Source: Mycolicibacterium agri
GTDB taxonomy: Bacteria; Actinomycetota; Actinomycetes; Mycobacteriales; Mycobacteriaceae
Direction: 5' to 3'
NCBI RefSeq assembly: GCF_002553505.1
Contig: NZ_PDCP01000049.1
Span: 1 to 40,925, forward strand
Length of the DNA stretch: 40,925 nucleotides
The position numbers were made by a program, and so were the translations under genes. Shown in pieces: positions 7,533 through 14,696 of the stretch. Below the pieces are notes generated by a model. It made no database searches. It was not told where the DNA came from and saw nothing but the letters and a program-made list of their open reading frames with translations. Numbering within the stretch: the stretch's first letter is position 1; the number at the start of each line of letters is the position of its first letter.

Positions 7533-8393
7533 TCAATCGAAATTGTTGCGTCGGCCCTCCCGCACGTAGTCGACGGTCGATTTGATGTGCTCCTTACCGT
7601 GAATCGACTTCTTCTTGGCCACATGGCCGAACATCTGAATCCCGAAGCCGCCGTCGAGGTCATCGGTGATGCGCTTCTTCCACGGGCGCCGGACGATCTG
7701 GGTGGTCAAGCGGCGTGTGGTGCGCGGCTGGGACATGATGTGGCCGGCGATGGTGCGGGCACGGTCGATCAACTCGTCACGCGGAAGCACTTCGTTTACC
7801 ATCCCCCACTCCAGCGCCTGCGCCGCGTCGATCGCCTGACCGGTCAGCAGCGCATAGGCGGCCCGCTTCACCCCGAGCAACTCCTGGAAGCAGTTGTGAA
7901 TGCCGTCGGCGGGAACCGAGCCGATATCGAAGTGTAGATCGAAAATCCGTGCGTCCTCGGCACATAACGTGATGTCGCACATCAGCACGATCTCGGAATG
8001 GAAGCCGCTTCCGTTCATGATGCCGATGGTGGGAATTTCCAGGTCATTGATCAACGAGCTGACGTTGATACGCCCGTCCTTGTACGCGTACTCGTAAGCC
8101 CAGTACGTCATGTCTTCGTCTTCGAGGGCAAAGCCTTCCGGATCGGAATCCATCATGAATTCCTCGCCCGATCCGGTGAGAATCAGAATCTCGTTCTTCG
8201 GGTCGGCGCCGACGGTCTTGAGCATCTGACCGAGCGCGCGGTGGTTCTGCACGCTCAGCTGGATCGGTCCGCCGAGGGTGTGCGCTTGGACGAGGAGGAC
8301 CCCGTCGTCGGAGCGTTCCATCTTGAAGAAGTCTTTGAACCGCTCCGAATACTCATCGAAATCGGGTGTATCAAGAAAACTCTGCAAAGACAT
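7533..8393 (-). CDS. Crotonase-fold enzyme resembling 6-oxocamphor hydrolase
   Basis: This 286-residue protein has the crotonase (enoyl-CoA hydratase/isomerase) fold, with VQAHTLGGPIQLSVQNH near residue 40, NGSGFHSEIVLMCD (~127-140) and FDLHFDIGSVPADGIH (~151-166). This last segment and the His in NGSGFHSE correspond to residues I recall as catalytic in the beta-diketone hydrolase 6-oxocamphor hydrolase (His122, His145, Asp154), here His132, His154 and Asp163. The usual CoA-thioester oxyanion glycine context is altered in the same way. I therefore favour retro-Claisen cleavage of a cyclic beta-diketone over hydration of an enoyl-CoA. Start ATG 8393 has AAGGAG four bases upstream. Family certain, reaction inferred. 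Confidence 0.85.
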   Translation of the reverse strand: MSLQSFLDTPDFDEYSERFKDFFKMERSDDGVLLVQAHTLGGPIQLSVQNHRALGQMLKTVGADPKNEILILTGSGEEFMMDSDPEGFALEDEDMTYWAYEYAYKDGRINVSSLINDLEIPTIGIMNGSGFHSEIVLMCDITLCAEDARIFDLHFDIGSVPADGIHNCFQELLGVKRAAYALLTGQAIDAAQALEWGMVNEVLPRDELIDRARTIAGHIMSQPRTTRRLTTQIVRRPWKKRITDDLDGGFGIQMFGHVAKKKSIHGKEHIKSTVDYVREGRRNNFD

Positions 8394-8544
8394 GGCACTC
8401 CTTAGTTGCTACTTCACCACTCGGTAGAGATTGACTTGGTTTCAAAGTGTTCGAGATTCCCGGCGTGTCCGCCTTCGCGGCCCGGGCCACCACTCTTCAT
8501 CGATGCAATCAAGGGCGACGGTTTTGCTCGCATGGGCGTCGCCA

Positions 8545-9549
8545 TCAGACCGGCGCATATTCGCCGGCATCCACTTCGATCTCGGGCACCCGGGGCGCCG
8601 GCTCCTGCCGGCCGAGGACCGACCACGCGGCGTCGACGATGTCCTGCGTGGACAGTCCGTACTTCTCGAAGAGGAACGGCGCCGATTTGGCGCCTTCGGC
8701 GAAGGTGTCGCGCAGACCGATCCGCCGCAGGGGCCGGGCCATGCCCGATTCGGCGATGACTTCAGCGACGGCAGAACCGAGTCCCCCGATGATGGTGTGG
8801 TTCTCGGCAGTCACTACTGCGCGAGCACCGCGGATCACCTCCTGGACTGTCTGTGTGTCAAGGGGTTTGATCACGGGTGCGTTGACCACGCTGACGCCGA
8901 CGCCGTGTGCTCCGAGGAGTTCGGCCGCGCGCAACGCACTGGAGAGCATCATGCCGTTGGCGATGAGGGCGACGTCGTCTCCCGGGGTGAGCACCTGGGC
9001 TTGCGACAAGCTGAACTCGTGGTCGTCTTCGAACAGCACGGGGATCTCGCCCCGTTTGAGCCGTAAATAGACCGGGCCGGGAACGTCGACGATCTGCGGG
9101 ACGGCCTGGCGGATCTCGACCGCGTCGGCGACATCGACGACGGTCATGTTGGGGATCGCGCGCATCAACGCGACGTCGTCGATCGCCTGGTGGCTGGGCC
9201 CGCCGGGGCTGGAGATGCCCGGCATGAAACCGACGATTCGCACCGGAAGCTTCGGATAGGCAATGGAATTGATGATCTGGTCCAACGGACGACGGGTCGC
9301 GAAGACTCCGAAAGTGTGGACGAACGGGAGAAATCCTTCGCGGGACAGCGCGCCCGCCATGCTCATCATGTTGGCTTCGGCCATGCCACCGTGGATGAAG
9401 CGTTCCGGCAGCGCGTCTTGAAAGAGGTCGATCTCGCATTGTCGGGTGAGGTCGCCGGTGATGCAGAGGATTTCCTCCCGGTTTCGCGCCGCATCCAGTA
9501 GGGCCTGCCCGTAGGGCTTAAGGACGGTGGCGTAGGGCGGTGTGGCAAT
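8545..9549 (-). CDS. Transketolase-like C-terminal subunit (pyrimidine-binding half)
   Basis: About 334 residues match the pyrimidine (PYR) and C-terminal domains of thiamine-diphosphate transketolases. The PYR region carries HGGMAEANMMSMAGALSREG, whose Glu is the cofactor-activating residue, then GFMPGISSPGGPSHQAIDDV and VVDVADAVEIRQAV. The C-terminal domain (~190-320) ends LSTQDIVDAAWSVLG. The homologous region begins well upstream of the first ATG (9384): PYATVLKPYGQALLDAARN and EEILCITGDLTRQCEIDLF. No ATG, GTG or TTG lies in frame there; the best start is an ATT at 9549 with TTGGAG five bases upstream, or a base is missing near 9545. The N-terminal half is the next gene upstream, stop at 9583. 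Confidence 0.85.
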   Translation of the reverse strand: MATPPYATVLKPYGQALLDAARNREEILCITGDLTRQCEIDLFQDALPERFIHGGMAEANMMSMAGALSREGFLPFVHTFGVFATRRPLDQIINSIAYPKLPVRIVGFMPGISSPGGPSHQAIDDVALMRAIPNMTVVDVADAVEIRQAVPQIVDVPGPVYLRLKRGEIPVLFEDDHEFSLSQAQVLTPGDDVALIANGMMLSSALRAAELLGAHGVGVSVVNAPVIKPLDTQTVQEVIRGARAVVTAENHTIIGGLGSAVAEVIAESGMARPLRRIGLRDTFAEGAKSAPFLFEKYGLSTQDIVDAAWSVLGRQEPAPRVPEIEVDAGEYAPV

Positions 9550-9582
9550 GCAGTCTCCAATTCGTGCTCGGGTGGGGCGGGC

Positions 9583-10389
9583 TCAGGCCAGGCGCGACTC
9601 CAGTTCGCCGATGGCGGCCTCGGCGAGGGGCGGCGGCAGCTTGATGAAGTGGCCGTCGGCGTCGGGGGGAAGCACGGACAGTCCCTGCGCCGTCGAGGTG
9701 CGGCAGATGACGACCGTCGGTGACTCGGCGGTGGCTGCTGCCGACAGTGCCTTGGCGACCGCTTCCGCGTCGTGACCGTCGACGTCGTGGGCGTTCCACC
9801 CGAACGATTCCCATTTCGCCGCAATGGGTTCGACGGTGGTGATCGAGGACACCGGCCCGTCGACCTGGGAGTCGTTGGCATCGAGCAGCACCACCAGCTG
9901 ATTGAGGCGGTGATGGCCGGCGAGCATCGCCGCTTCCCAGACCTGGCCTTCCTCGAGTTCGCCGTCGCTGACGAGGACATAGACGCGGCTGTCGTCGCGG
10001 CCCTTCAACCTGTTCGCCAGCGCGAACCCCACGCCGCCGGACAAGCCGGTCGACAGCGACCCGCACGTCAGGTCGATGGCTGGGGAACGTTCGGTACCAA
10101 TCGCTTCCAGCGGTGAGTCGTTCTCGCCGTAGGTGGCCAGTTGTGCCTCGCCGAGGCTTCCCATCTCGGCCGCCGCGGCGTACATCCCGATGATGTAGTG
10201 GCCGGGCGAGCACACCAGCTTGTCGCGGTCGGGTCGGTAGGCCGTGCAGTACAGGGCGGCCAGGAGCTCTGCCGAAGACAGGACTTGTCCCAGGTAGCCG
10301 AACCCGTGTGGGGCGACCATGCGAACCGCGCGGAGCCGCAAGCGGTCAGCGAATCGCGTGAGGTCGATGTGGTCGGCAGTGTCGTTCAT
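9583..10389 (-). CDS. Transketolase-like N-terminal subunit (TPP-binding half)
   Basis: This 268-residue protein is the diphosphate-binding half of a split transketolase. The thiamine-diphosphate motif reads VLVSDGELEEGQVWEAAM followed by LLDANDSQ (the canonical GDG is SDG here). The usual GHPGG histidine near the N-terminus is replaced: HGFGYLGQVLSSAELLAALY. The pair with the following gene would form a heterotetrameric enzyme moving a two-carbon unit or making a related acyloin; the altered substrate pocket argues against ordinary pentose-phosphate transketolase. I place the start at ATG 10389 (MNDTADHIDL), but an in-frame ATG at 10419 abuts the TAG of the small upstream ORF (TAGATG), which would give translational coupling and ten more residues. 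Confidence 0.87.
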   Translation of the reverse strand: MNDTADHIDLTRFADRLRLRAVRMVAPHGFGYLGQVLSSAELLAALYCTAYRPDRDKLVCSPGHYIIGMYAAAAEMGSLGEAQLATYGENDSPLEAIGTERSPAIDLTCGSLSTGLSGGVGFALANRLKGRDDSRVYVLVSDGELEEGQVWEAAMLAGHHRLNQLVVLLDANDSQVDGPVSSITTVEPIAAKWESFGWNAHDVDGHDAEAVAKALSAAATAESPTVVICRTSTAQGLSVLPPDADGHFIKLPPPLAEAAIGELESRLA

Positions 10390-10419
10390 GGTTGTGCGTC
10401 CAATCCACTCGTGAGGCAT

Positions 10420-10616
10420 CTACTTGCCGAGTTCGATAAGCCGGTCGCTCATCCAGTCGGCCATGACTGGGCGTGCGATGCTGTACGCCCCAGTGAGGTC
10501 GAGCGCGCGTGCGCGGTCAGCGGCGTCGTCGAAATCGAGCCGATGAGCGCCTCCGCACGACGGGAACTGTCTCGAAGCAGCGCAGCAGACAAAGCTTGGT
10601 CGACGGCCATGGCCAT
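10420..10616 (-). pseudogene. Small ORF with single-base frameshift at head of operon
   Basis: The ATG at 10616 is preceded by one of the best ribosome binding sites in the window (GAGGAGG, 10627-10621). It opens with MAMAVDQALSAALLRDSSRR and AEALIGS. Shortly afterwards (between about 10560 and 10530) the protein-like reading moves to another frame, DFDDAADRARALDLTGAYSI, ending in MADWMSDRLIELGK and a TAG at 10420-10422 that abuts a possible start of the transketolase gene. Total length is 197 bases, not a multiple of three, consistent with one indel. The joined product would be about 65 residues, mostly helical. I do not recognise it. It may be a damaged small protein, a sequence error, or a recoded leader; the promoter with the LacI operator lies just upstream. 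Confidence 0.5.
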
Positions 10617-10671
10617 CTCACCTCCTCGTTAGGGAGCCCACCACCGGCTGCGCGAGTAAGCTGAGTCGCGA

Positions 10672-10685
10672 TGTAATCGATTACG
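10672..10685. promoter_or_regulatory. LacI-family operator upstream of the transketolase operon
   Basis: TGTAATCGATTACG contains a perfect 12-bp palindrome GTAATCGATTAC with the central CG typical of LacI-family operators. It lies 56 bp upstream of the first start of the minus-strand operon and 119 bp from the divergent lacI-type gene, so it could control both. A near-identical copy lies at 12814-12827. Confidence 0.8.
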
Positions 10686-10791
10686 GACCGTACTCGCACC
10701 GCCACAGGGACGTCAATACCCCGTCACGAAGTGCCTTTGGCGCTATGACGGCAAACGAGAATGCATACGGCGCAACAGGTGTTCGCCCTGT

Positions 10792-10797
10792 TAGCAT
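10792..10797 (+). promoter_or_regulatory. Predicted -10 (TAGCAT) of leaderless lacI-type mRNA
   Basis: TAGCAT is followed by exactly six bases and the ATG of the LacI-type regulator, so transcription would start at the start codon. No ribosome binding site is present, which supports a leaderless transcript. Confidence 0.55.
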
Positions 10798-10803
10798 CGG
10801 TCA

Positions 10804-11844
10804 ATGCCGAAGCGTCGCAATGCTCCCCGCATCAGCGATGTCGCGCGCGAGTCGGGCTTTTCGGTGGCCACGGTTTCTCGCGCGCTCAACCCGTTGACGG
10901 CTTCTGCGGTGAGCCCGGAAGCCCGCCGGGCGGTCGAGGCCGCTGCTGAGGTGCTCGGCTATCGCCCCAACGAAGCCGCGAGGTCGCTGCGGACCAACAA
11001 ATCGCTCATCGTTGGCGTGGTCGTGCCGGACATCGCGAACCCGCTTTTCCCCCGCATGGTGCGCGGCATCGACGATTTACTCGACGACGCGAATTACAGT
11101 TCCCTGCTGGCCAATTCGGGTGGTGATCCCGCGAAAGCGGACAAGGCGATCGACCGCCTCCTCCAGCGAGGAGCCGACGGGCTCATCATCGCGACCTCCA
11201 ACCTCGAAGACCGGCGCCCCAGCGTGCTGTTCGATAGCAATTTCCCCGTCGTTCTGCTCAACCGCCGTACCTATGACACGCGCGTGCCGAGCGTCACGGC
11301 CGCAGGCTCCCGCGGAACCGCAGCGGCGCTGGCCCAACTCGTCAAAGACGGCCACAGCGGTATCACCGTGCTCGCTGCTCCTCAGCACACCAGCACAGGC
11401 TGGGAGCGTTTGCGCGACATCGAGGGAGCGGCCGCCAAGCGACTCGGCAGGACATTGCCGGTGGTGAAGGCGACTGCGGTGTCAGAGAGCGCGGGCTATG
11501 AGGCGATTCGCGATCTCCTCGAGTCAGGCGACAGCGTCCCCACCGCCATCGTCGCGGCCAACGACCTTCTGGCCCTGGGTGCCATTCGCGCGATTCGGGA
11601 GCGCAATCTGCGTGTCCCCGAGGATATCTCGGTGGTCGGGTTCAACGACATGCCGTTCTGCGACCGGATGGATCCCCCACTGAGCACCATCGGCTTCGAC
11701 CACTACAAGATGGGCGCGGAGGCCGCACGGATGGTGATGAACATGATCGCCGGCGACGTCAAGCCGAAATCGATCAGGATTCCCACGGTGTGGATCCCCC
11801 GCGCCTCCACGGCCGTTTGCCGCGACGCGTCGAGTCGCGTCTGA
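10804..11844 (+). CDS. LacI-family transcriptional regulator
   Basis: This 346-residue protein has an N-terminal LacI helix-turn-helix (RISDVARESGFSVATVSRAL, ~8-27) and hinge (RPNEAARSLRTNKSLIVGVV), then a periplasmic-binding-protein-like sugar-sensing domain (~60-335) with PTAIVAANDLLALGAIRAI and the dimerisation segment VVGFNDMPFCD. It would repress by binding the CG-centred palindromes at 10672-10685 and 12814-12827 and release on binding a small pathway ligand. It is divergent from the split-transketolase operon and convergent with the dehydrogenase gene (one base between the stops), placing the regulator inside its own regulon. Ligand unknown; a sugar-like or polyol-derived molecule is inferred from the family and the transketolase. 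Confidence 0.93.
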   Translation: MPKRRNAPRISDVARESGFSVATVSRALNPLTASAVSPEARRAVEAAAEVLGYRPNEAARSLRTNKSLIVGVVVPDIANPLFPRMVRGIDDLLDDANYSSLLANSGGDPAKADKAIDRLLQRGADGLIIATSNLEDRRPSVLFDSNFPVVLLNRRTYDTRVPSVTAAGSRGTAAALAQLVKDGHSGITVLAAPQHTSTGWERLRDIEGAAAKRLGRTLPVVKATAVSESAGYEAIRDLLESGDSVPTAIVAANDLLALGAIRAIRERNLRVPEDISVVGFNDMPFCDRMDPPLSTIGFDHYKMGAEAARMVMNMIAGDVKPKSIRIPTVWIPRASTAVCRDASSRV

Positions 11845-11845
11845 C

Positions 11846-12739
11846 TCAGCTGTCGGCGGCCAGCGGCATCAGGTGTGCCGATCGCGCCTGCTGCACGTAC
11901 AGCGACAGGAAATCCTCCTCGCGAAGGCCGGTACCGATCGCCGACTGGATCAGCTGGTGCACGGCGGCACCCGCGGGCATCGGAACCTCAAGCTCCCGCG
12001 CCGCCGCAAGACCGAGGTCGAAATCCTTGCGCAACAGTTCAGTTGTGAACGTGGGCGTCCAATCAAGTTGCACCAGATCGGGCGTCCGCTTGCGCATCCA
12101 GTCGCATCCCAGCACGGTGGCGTTCAGGAACTCCAAGAACGCTTCACGCGATGTCCCGCCCTTTTCTGCCAGCGAGATCACCTCGACAAGTCCCTGGACG
12201 ATGATGCCCAAATACAAGTTGTGACAAAGCTTTACCAACCGGCTCTGTTCTTCCGTGCCTGCATGGACCGCGACTTCGGCGATCTGCTTCAGGTACTGCA
12301 ATACCTTGTCGAACGTCGATCGCGGTCCTGAGGCGACAATGCACGAGTGACCCTCGGCGACGACATGCGGGTTGCCGCTGATCGGGGCGGCCAGAAACTC
12401 GACCTCCTCGGCGGTGACGGCTCTGCGGATGTCGGCTGAAGCCTCTGCGGAGACGGTTGAGCAATCGACGATGACCGACGGCTTTCGATCGCCGCTCAGC
12501 AGGCCTTTTGGCCCGCGCACGACCTCATGAAGGTCGCGTGGCGTCGACACCATGATGAAAACGATGTCAGCCTCGCACAGGTCGACGATCTCGGCGACCA
12601 CCTTGGCACCGCGCTTCGCCAGCGGAACCGTCTTTGCCTCGGTGCGGTTCCATACAGCGACGGTGTTGCCCGCATCGAGCAGGCGGCCAACCATCGCCGC
12701 GCCCATACGCCCCGTGCCCAGCCAGCCAAGATTTGCCAT
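11846..12739 (-). CDS. NAD(P)-dependent beta-hydroxyacid dehydrogenase (HIBADH-like)
   Basis: This 297-residue protein is of the 3-hydroxyisobutyrate dehydrogenase / 6-phosphogluconate dehydrogenase-like family. The Rossmann motif is GTGRMG (8-13); WNRT at 30-33 has the Asn-Arg-Thr pattern that usually favours NADP(H), as in glyoxylate and semialdehyde reductases. The substrate loop is AAPISGNPHVVAEG (~117-130) and the catalytic Lys is Lys170 (RLVKLCHN). The all-helical C-terminal domain is complete. The ATG at 12739 has GAGGGG eight bases upstream. The operator at 12814-12827 lies 75 bp upstream, so it is very probably controlled by the neighbouring LacI-type protein and acts in the same pathway as the transketolase cluster. 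The exact hydroxyacid or semialdehyde is unknown. Confidence 0.9.
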   Translation of the reverse strand: MANLGWLGTGRMGAAMVGRLLDAGNTVAVWNRTEAKTVPLAKRGAKVVAEIVDLCEADIVFIMVSTPRDLHEVVRGPKGLLSGDRKPSVIVDCSTVSAEASADIRRAVTAEEVEFLAAPISGNPHVVAEGHSCIVASGPRSTFDKVLQYLKQIAEVAVHAGTEEQSRLVKLCHNLYLGIIVQGLVEVISLAEKGGTSREAFLEFLNATVLGCDWMRKRTPDLVQLDWTPTFTTELLRKDFDLGLAAARELEVPMPAGAAVHQLIQSAIGTGLREEDFLSLYVQQARSAHLMPLAADS

Positions 12740-12813
12740 GCGGACGTCCCCTCATCGATAGGTGCTTGCTCGGTGCCGTTACGTGCGTCTAGGTAACGGG
12801 CTCGCCGGCAGAC

Positions 12814-12827
12814 TGTAATCGATTACA
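12814..12827. promoter_or_regulatory. LacI-family operator upstream of the dehydrogenase gene
   Basis: TGTAATCGATTACA is a perfect 14-bp palindrome 75 bp upstream of the dehydrogenase start and shares 13 of 14 bases with the site at 10672-10685. No other copy was noticed in the window. Confidence 0.82.
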
Positions 12828-13002
12828 CCGTCGACGGTCAATCGGCCCTACGACGGGTAACTCACTCAGCAGTGTTGAACCAAGAGTGAGCTACAAAGTG
12901 CTGCAAGCTCTTTCAGCGCCCACATCGAGCTGAATTGTGAATTTGACGACGGTTGGACGCCAAAAAGCGTCGCGGAATTTACAAATGAGCGCAGGAGGGG
13001 GT

Positions 13003-13047
13003 GAGCATCCGGCCGAACACAAGCAGGCCGAGACGAGCATCCGGCCG
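13003..13047. repeat. Short direct repeat in intergenic region
   Basis: GAGCATCCGGCCG occurs at 13003-13015 and again at 13035-13047, 32 bp apart, immediately downstream of the exported-protein gene on the minus strand. The gap 12828-13059 otherwise shows nothing recognisable. Confidence 0.4.
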
Positions 13048-13059
13048 GGGAACCGTCCG

Positions 13060-13452
13060 CTATGCGGCGGGGTGCACCGCCCAGAAGTTCCAGGGGTACT
13101 CGCAGAACAAGGGCAAGCCGTCCGGCGACTGTGCGGCCACATGCTGACGGAAGTCCGGCGACTGGCCGTAGACGTCGAGGATGCACTCGGAGCGGATCGC
13201 ACGCACGCCGACGAGCTTTCCGCCGGGCACCCATTGCGATTGCTCACCGGGCAGCGGGCTGCGGCAGGCCAACACGTTGCCGTTGGCGTCCCAGCCGAAG
13301 ACAAACCTAGTGGTGTTCGTGCACGGCGTCCCCAGCGCGACACCGTCTTTCATGTTCGGCACTGGCGTATCCCCCGGAGCCGCACCGGCCGTCGGCGCCG
13401 CGCAAAGCGCGAGTGCGGCGGCGGCTGCAGCTACAAATGGCGCACGAGTCAT
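13060..13452 (-). CDS. Secreted hypothetical protein, Cys-containing
   Basis: This 130-residue protein begins with a clear Sec signal peptide (MTRAPFVAAAAAALALCAAP, cleavage probably after TAGA at about residue 24). The mature part contains four cysteines (in GTPCTN, VLACRS, SECILD and LFCEYP) that could form two disulfides, and a Trp-rich end (YPWNFWAVHPAA). It looks like the many small exported proteins of mycobacteria; function unknown. The ATG at 13452 is chosen because the signal peptide starts there and because TATGTT lies exactly six bases upstream, a leaderless signature; the frame is open 14 codons further upstream. Confidence 0.75.
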   Translation of the reverse strand: MTRAPFVAAAAAALALCAAPTAGAAPGDTPVPNMKDGVALGTPCTNTTRFVFGWDANGNVLACRSPLPGEQSQWVPGGKLVGVRAIRSECILDVYGQSPDFRQHVAAQSPDGLPLFCEYPWNFWAVHPAA

Positions 13453-13458
13453 GTTCGC

Positions 13459-13464
13459 AACATA
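13459..13464 (-). promoter_or_regulatory. Predicted -10 (TATGTT) of leaderless mRNA
   Basis: On the minus strand TATGTT is followed by GCGAAC and the ATG at 13452, the TANNNT-6 nt-start arrangement. No ribosome binding site is present. Confidence 0.5.
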
Positions 13465-13731
13465 CCCAACACCGCTTGAAACTAGTCCGCGCACCCCGTT
13501 ACCCCGACGCGCGAGATTCCACGAGATACGGTAGATAACAGTGGGAGCGGGCTACCACGACGCGATCATTGAGCCCACCAAAGCGAGCAACGCGTCGATG
13601 GCGAAGAACAGCGGCACGACGCTCGGGTCGTAATACAGAGCGAACGACGCGCAGGTTGGGAGATCAGCTCCCGCTACCATGCGCATATCTTTACACGATC
13701 ACCGCTGGAATGTCGATAATCAATGCCAAGG

Positions 13732-14094
13732 TTACTTAGCAAGCGCAACTAGCTTATTTGCTGATTCTGTGTCCTGGCACTGTCCTGAGAAAGCCTGGCC
13801 GTCGTGCCGACCCGGGCGGGTCAACCCTTCGGGAGGGATGAGCTTCCGCACGCCGTCGACGCAGGCGATGCCGCCCGTCGTCAGAGCGTTCTGCTGCTCG
13901 TCCGGGGACTGGTCGGCCGTTGGCTGATCGTTTGACGGCAAATTTGGCACGGGCGCCACAGGCGGTTGCTCACTCGCCGACGTGAGCACATAGCGCACAT
14001 TCAGGCGGAACGACGGGCATTCCTCGGTTGTCGCAAGCGAATCGGCGTCCGCGACGGCGCGGCGGACGTCGGGGCGAAGCCGATTACTGTCCAA
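13732..14094 (-). CDS. Hypothetical protein, weakly supported
   Basis: This is an open frame of 120 residues with a Pro/Gln/Asp-rich middle (EQPPVAPVPNLPSNDQPTAD) and the stretch TGGIACVDGVRKLIPPEGL. No signal peptide, membrane segment or known motif is seen. The 3' third is richer in AT than its neighbours. Its start would be two bases from the start of the divergent small membrane protein gene, which is awkward for both promoters; an internal start is possible. It may be real, or a fragment of an older exported-protein gene. The flanking gap 13465-13731 shows nothing I can name. Confidence 0.35.
   Translation of the reverse strand: MDSNRLRPDVRRAVADADSLATTEECPSFRLNVRYVLTSASEQPPVAPVPNLPSNDQPTADQSPDEQQNALTTGGIACVDGVRKLIPPEGLTRPGRHDGQAFSGQCQDTESANKLVALAK
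14085..14090 (+). promoter_or_regulatory. Predicted -10 (TACTGT) of leaderless mRNA
   Basis: TACTGT is followed by exactly six bases (CCAACC) and the ATG at 14097. No ribosome binding site is present. Confidence 0.5.
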
Positions 14095-14096
14095 CC

Positions 14097-14288
14097 ATGG
14101 GACGCGTCATCGTGGTTGTGATCGGCATCGTGGTCGCCCTCTTCGGGCTGCTCTTCGCGCTACAGGGATTTGGGGTGGTGGGGGGTAGTCCCATGAGCAA
14201 CACCACCACCTGGTCGATCCTGGGCCCGATCATCGCGCTGATCGGCGTCGCCATAGCCTTCAGCGCCGGCCGCGGTCGCAAGCCCTGA
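14097..14288 (+). CDS. Small two-helix membrane protein
   Basis: This 63-residue protein is almost entirely two transmembrane segments: IVVVIGIVVALFGLLFALQG (~4-23) and SILGPIIALIGVAIAFSAG (~40-58), joined by a short polar loop with SPMSNTTTW and ending in a basic tail (RGRKP). The positive tail suggests a cytoplasmic C-terminus. Function unknown; such short conserved membrane proteins are common in mycobacteria. The ATG at 14097 is preceded by a leaderless-type -10 rather than a ribosome binding site. Confidence 0.7.
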   Translation: MGRVIVVVIGIVVALFGLLFALQGFGVVGGSPMSNTTTWSILGPIIALIGVAIAFSAGRGRKP

Positions 14289-14435
14289 ACGCGTCGGCCG
14301 CGAGGCGATTCGCTCGTCAAGCAACTCGTCGATGAGATCCGTGGACGGTTTGCCGCCCAGCCGACGGATCGACGCGCTGACGGCAGCAAGTAATGACAAC
14401 TGTCGGTCGATGGCGCTGATGTCGCGGTGTTTCAC
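14160..14435 (-). CDS. Hypothetical protein overlapping a gene on the other strand
   Basis: The GTG at 14435 opens a frame of 91 residues. The first ~50 (MKHRDISAIDRQLSLLAAVS, then IRRLGGKPSTDLIDELLDER) read like a small helical protein. The C-terminal 40 residues lie wholly antisense to the small membrane protein gene and have poor composition. GGGGAG lies only two bases before the GTG. Either the real protein ends soon after ELLDER and the present frame runs on through a lesion, or the overlap is genuine. Weakly supported. Confidence 0.35.
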   Translation of the reverse strand: MKHRDISAIDRQLSLLAAVSASIRRLGGKPSTDLIDELLDERIASRPTRSGLATAAGAEGYGDADQRDDRAQDRPGGGVAHGTTPHHPKSL

Positions 14436-14622
14436 TACTCCCCAATCACCGGAACTCCCGGATGCGGCATTCGATCGTAGGCGCCGCGGCGGGTCTGTGC
14501 CGGGATTGGCTCCGGCGTGCCGACAAGGTAGCCGCTGCCGGCTGACCCCGGCCCCGTTCGCCAGATGGAGCAGGGGCTAAGCAGTGCAGAAGGCAGGTTC
14601 GCAGTTCCCGCTGCAGACAGCA
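14436..14622. other. Intergenic, no gene seen
   Basis: No supported gene lies between the hypothetical gene start at 14435 and the hairpin at 14623; open frames here are shadows. Confidence 0.4.
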
Positions 14623-14664
14623 ACGACCGGCGCGCGCAACTCTGGTTTGCGACGCGCCGGTCGT
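14623..14664 (-). terminator. Hairpin terminator after the repeat-containing secreted protein
   Basis: ACGACCGGCGCG (14623-14634) and CGCGCCGGTCGT (14653-14664) form a perfect 12-bp GC-rich stem with an 18-base loop, 32 bp downstream of the minus-strand stop at 14697. No T-tract follows, as is usual for mycobacterial hairpin terminators. Confidence 0.6.
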
Positions 14665-14696
14665 CGGCGTCTGTTATTTCGGTCGCGAAATCTGCG

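Noticed and set aside
13001..13147. Small plus-strand frame with AGGAGG before a GTG at 13001
   Set aside because: Most of it is antisense to the exported-protein gene and its translation is Arg-rich with no protein-like pattern.
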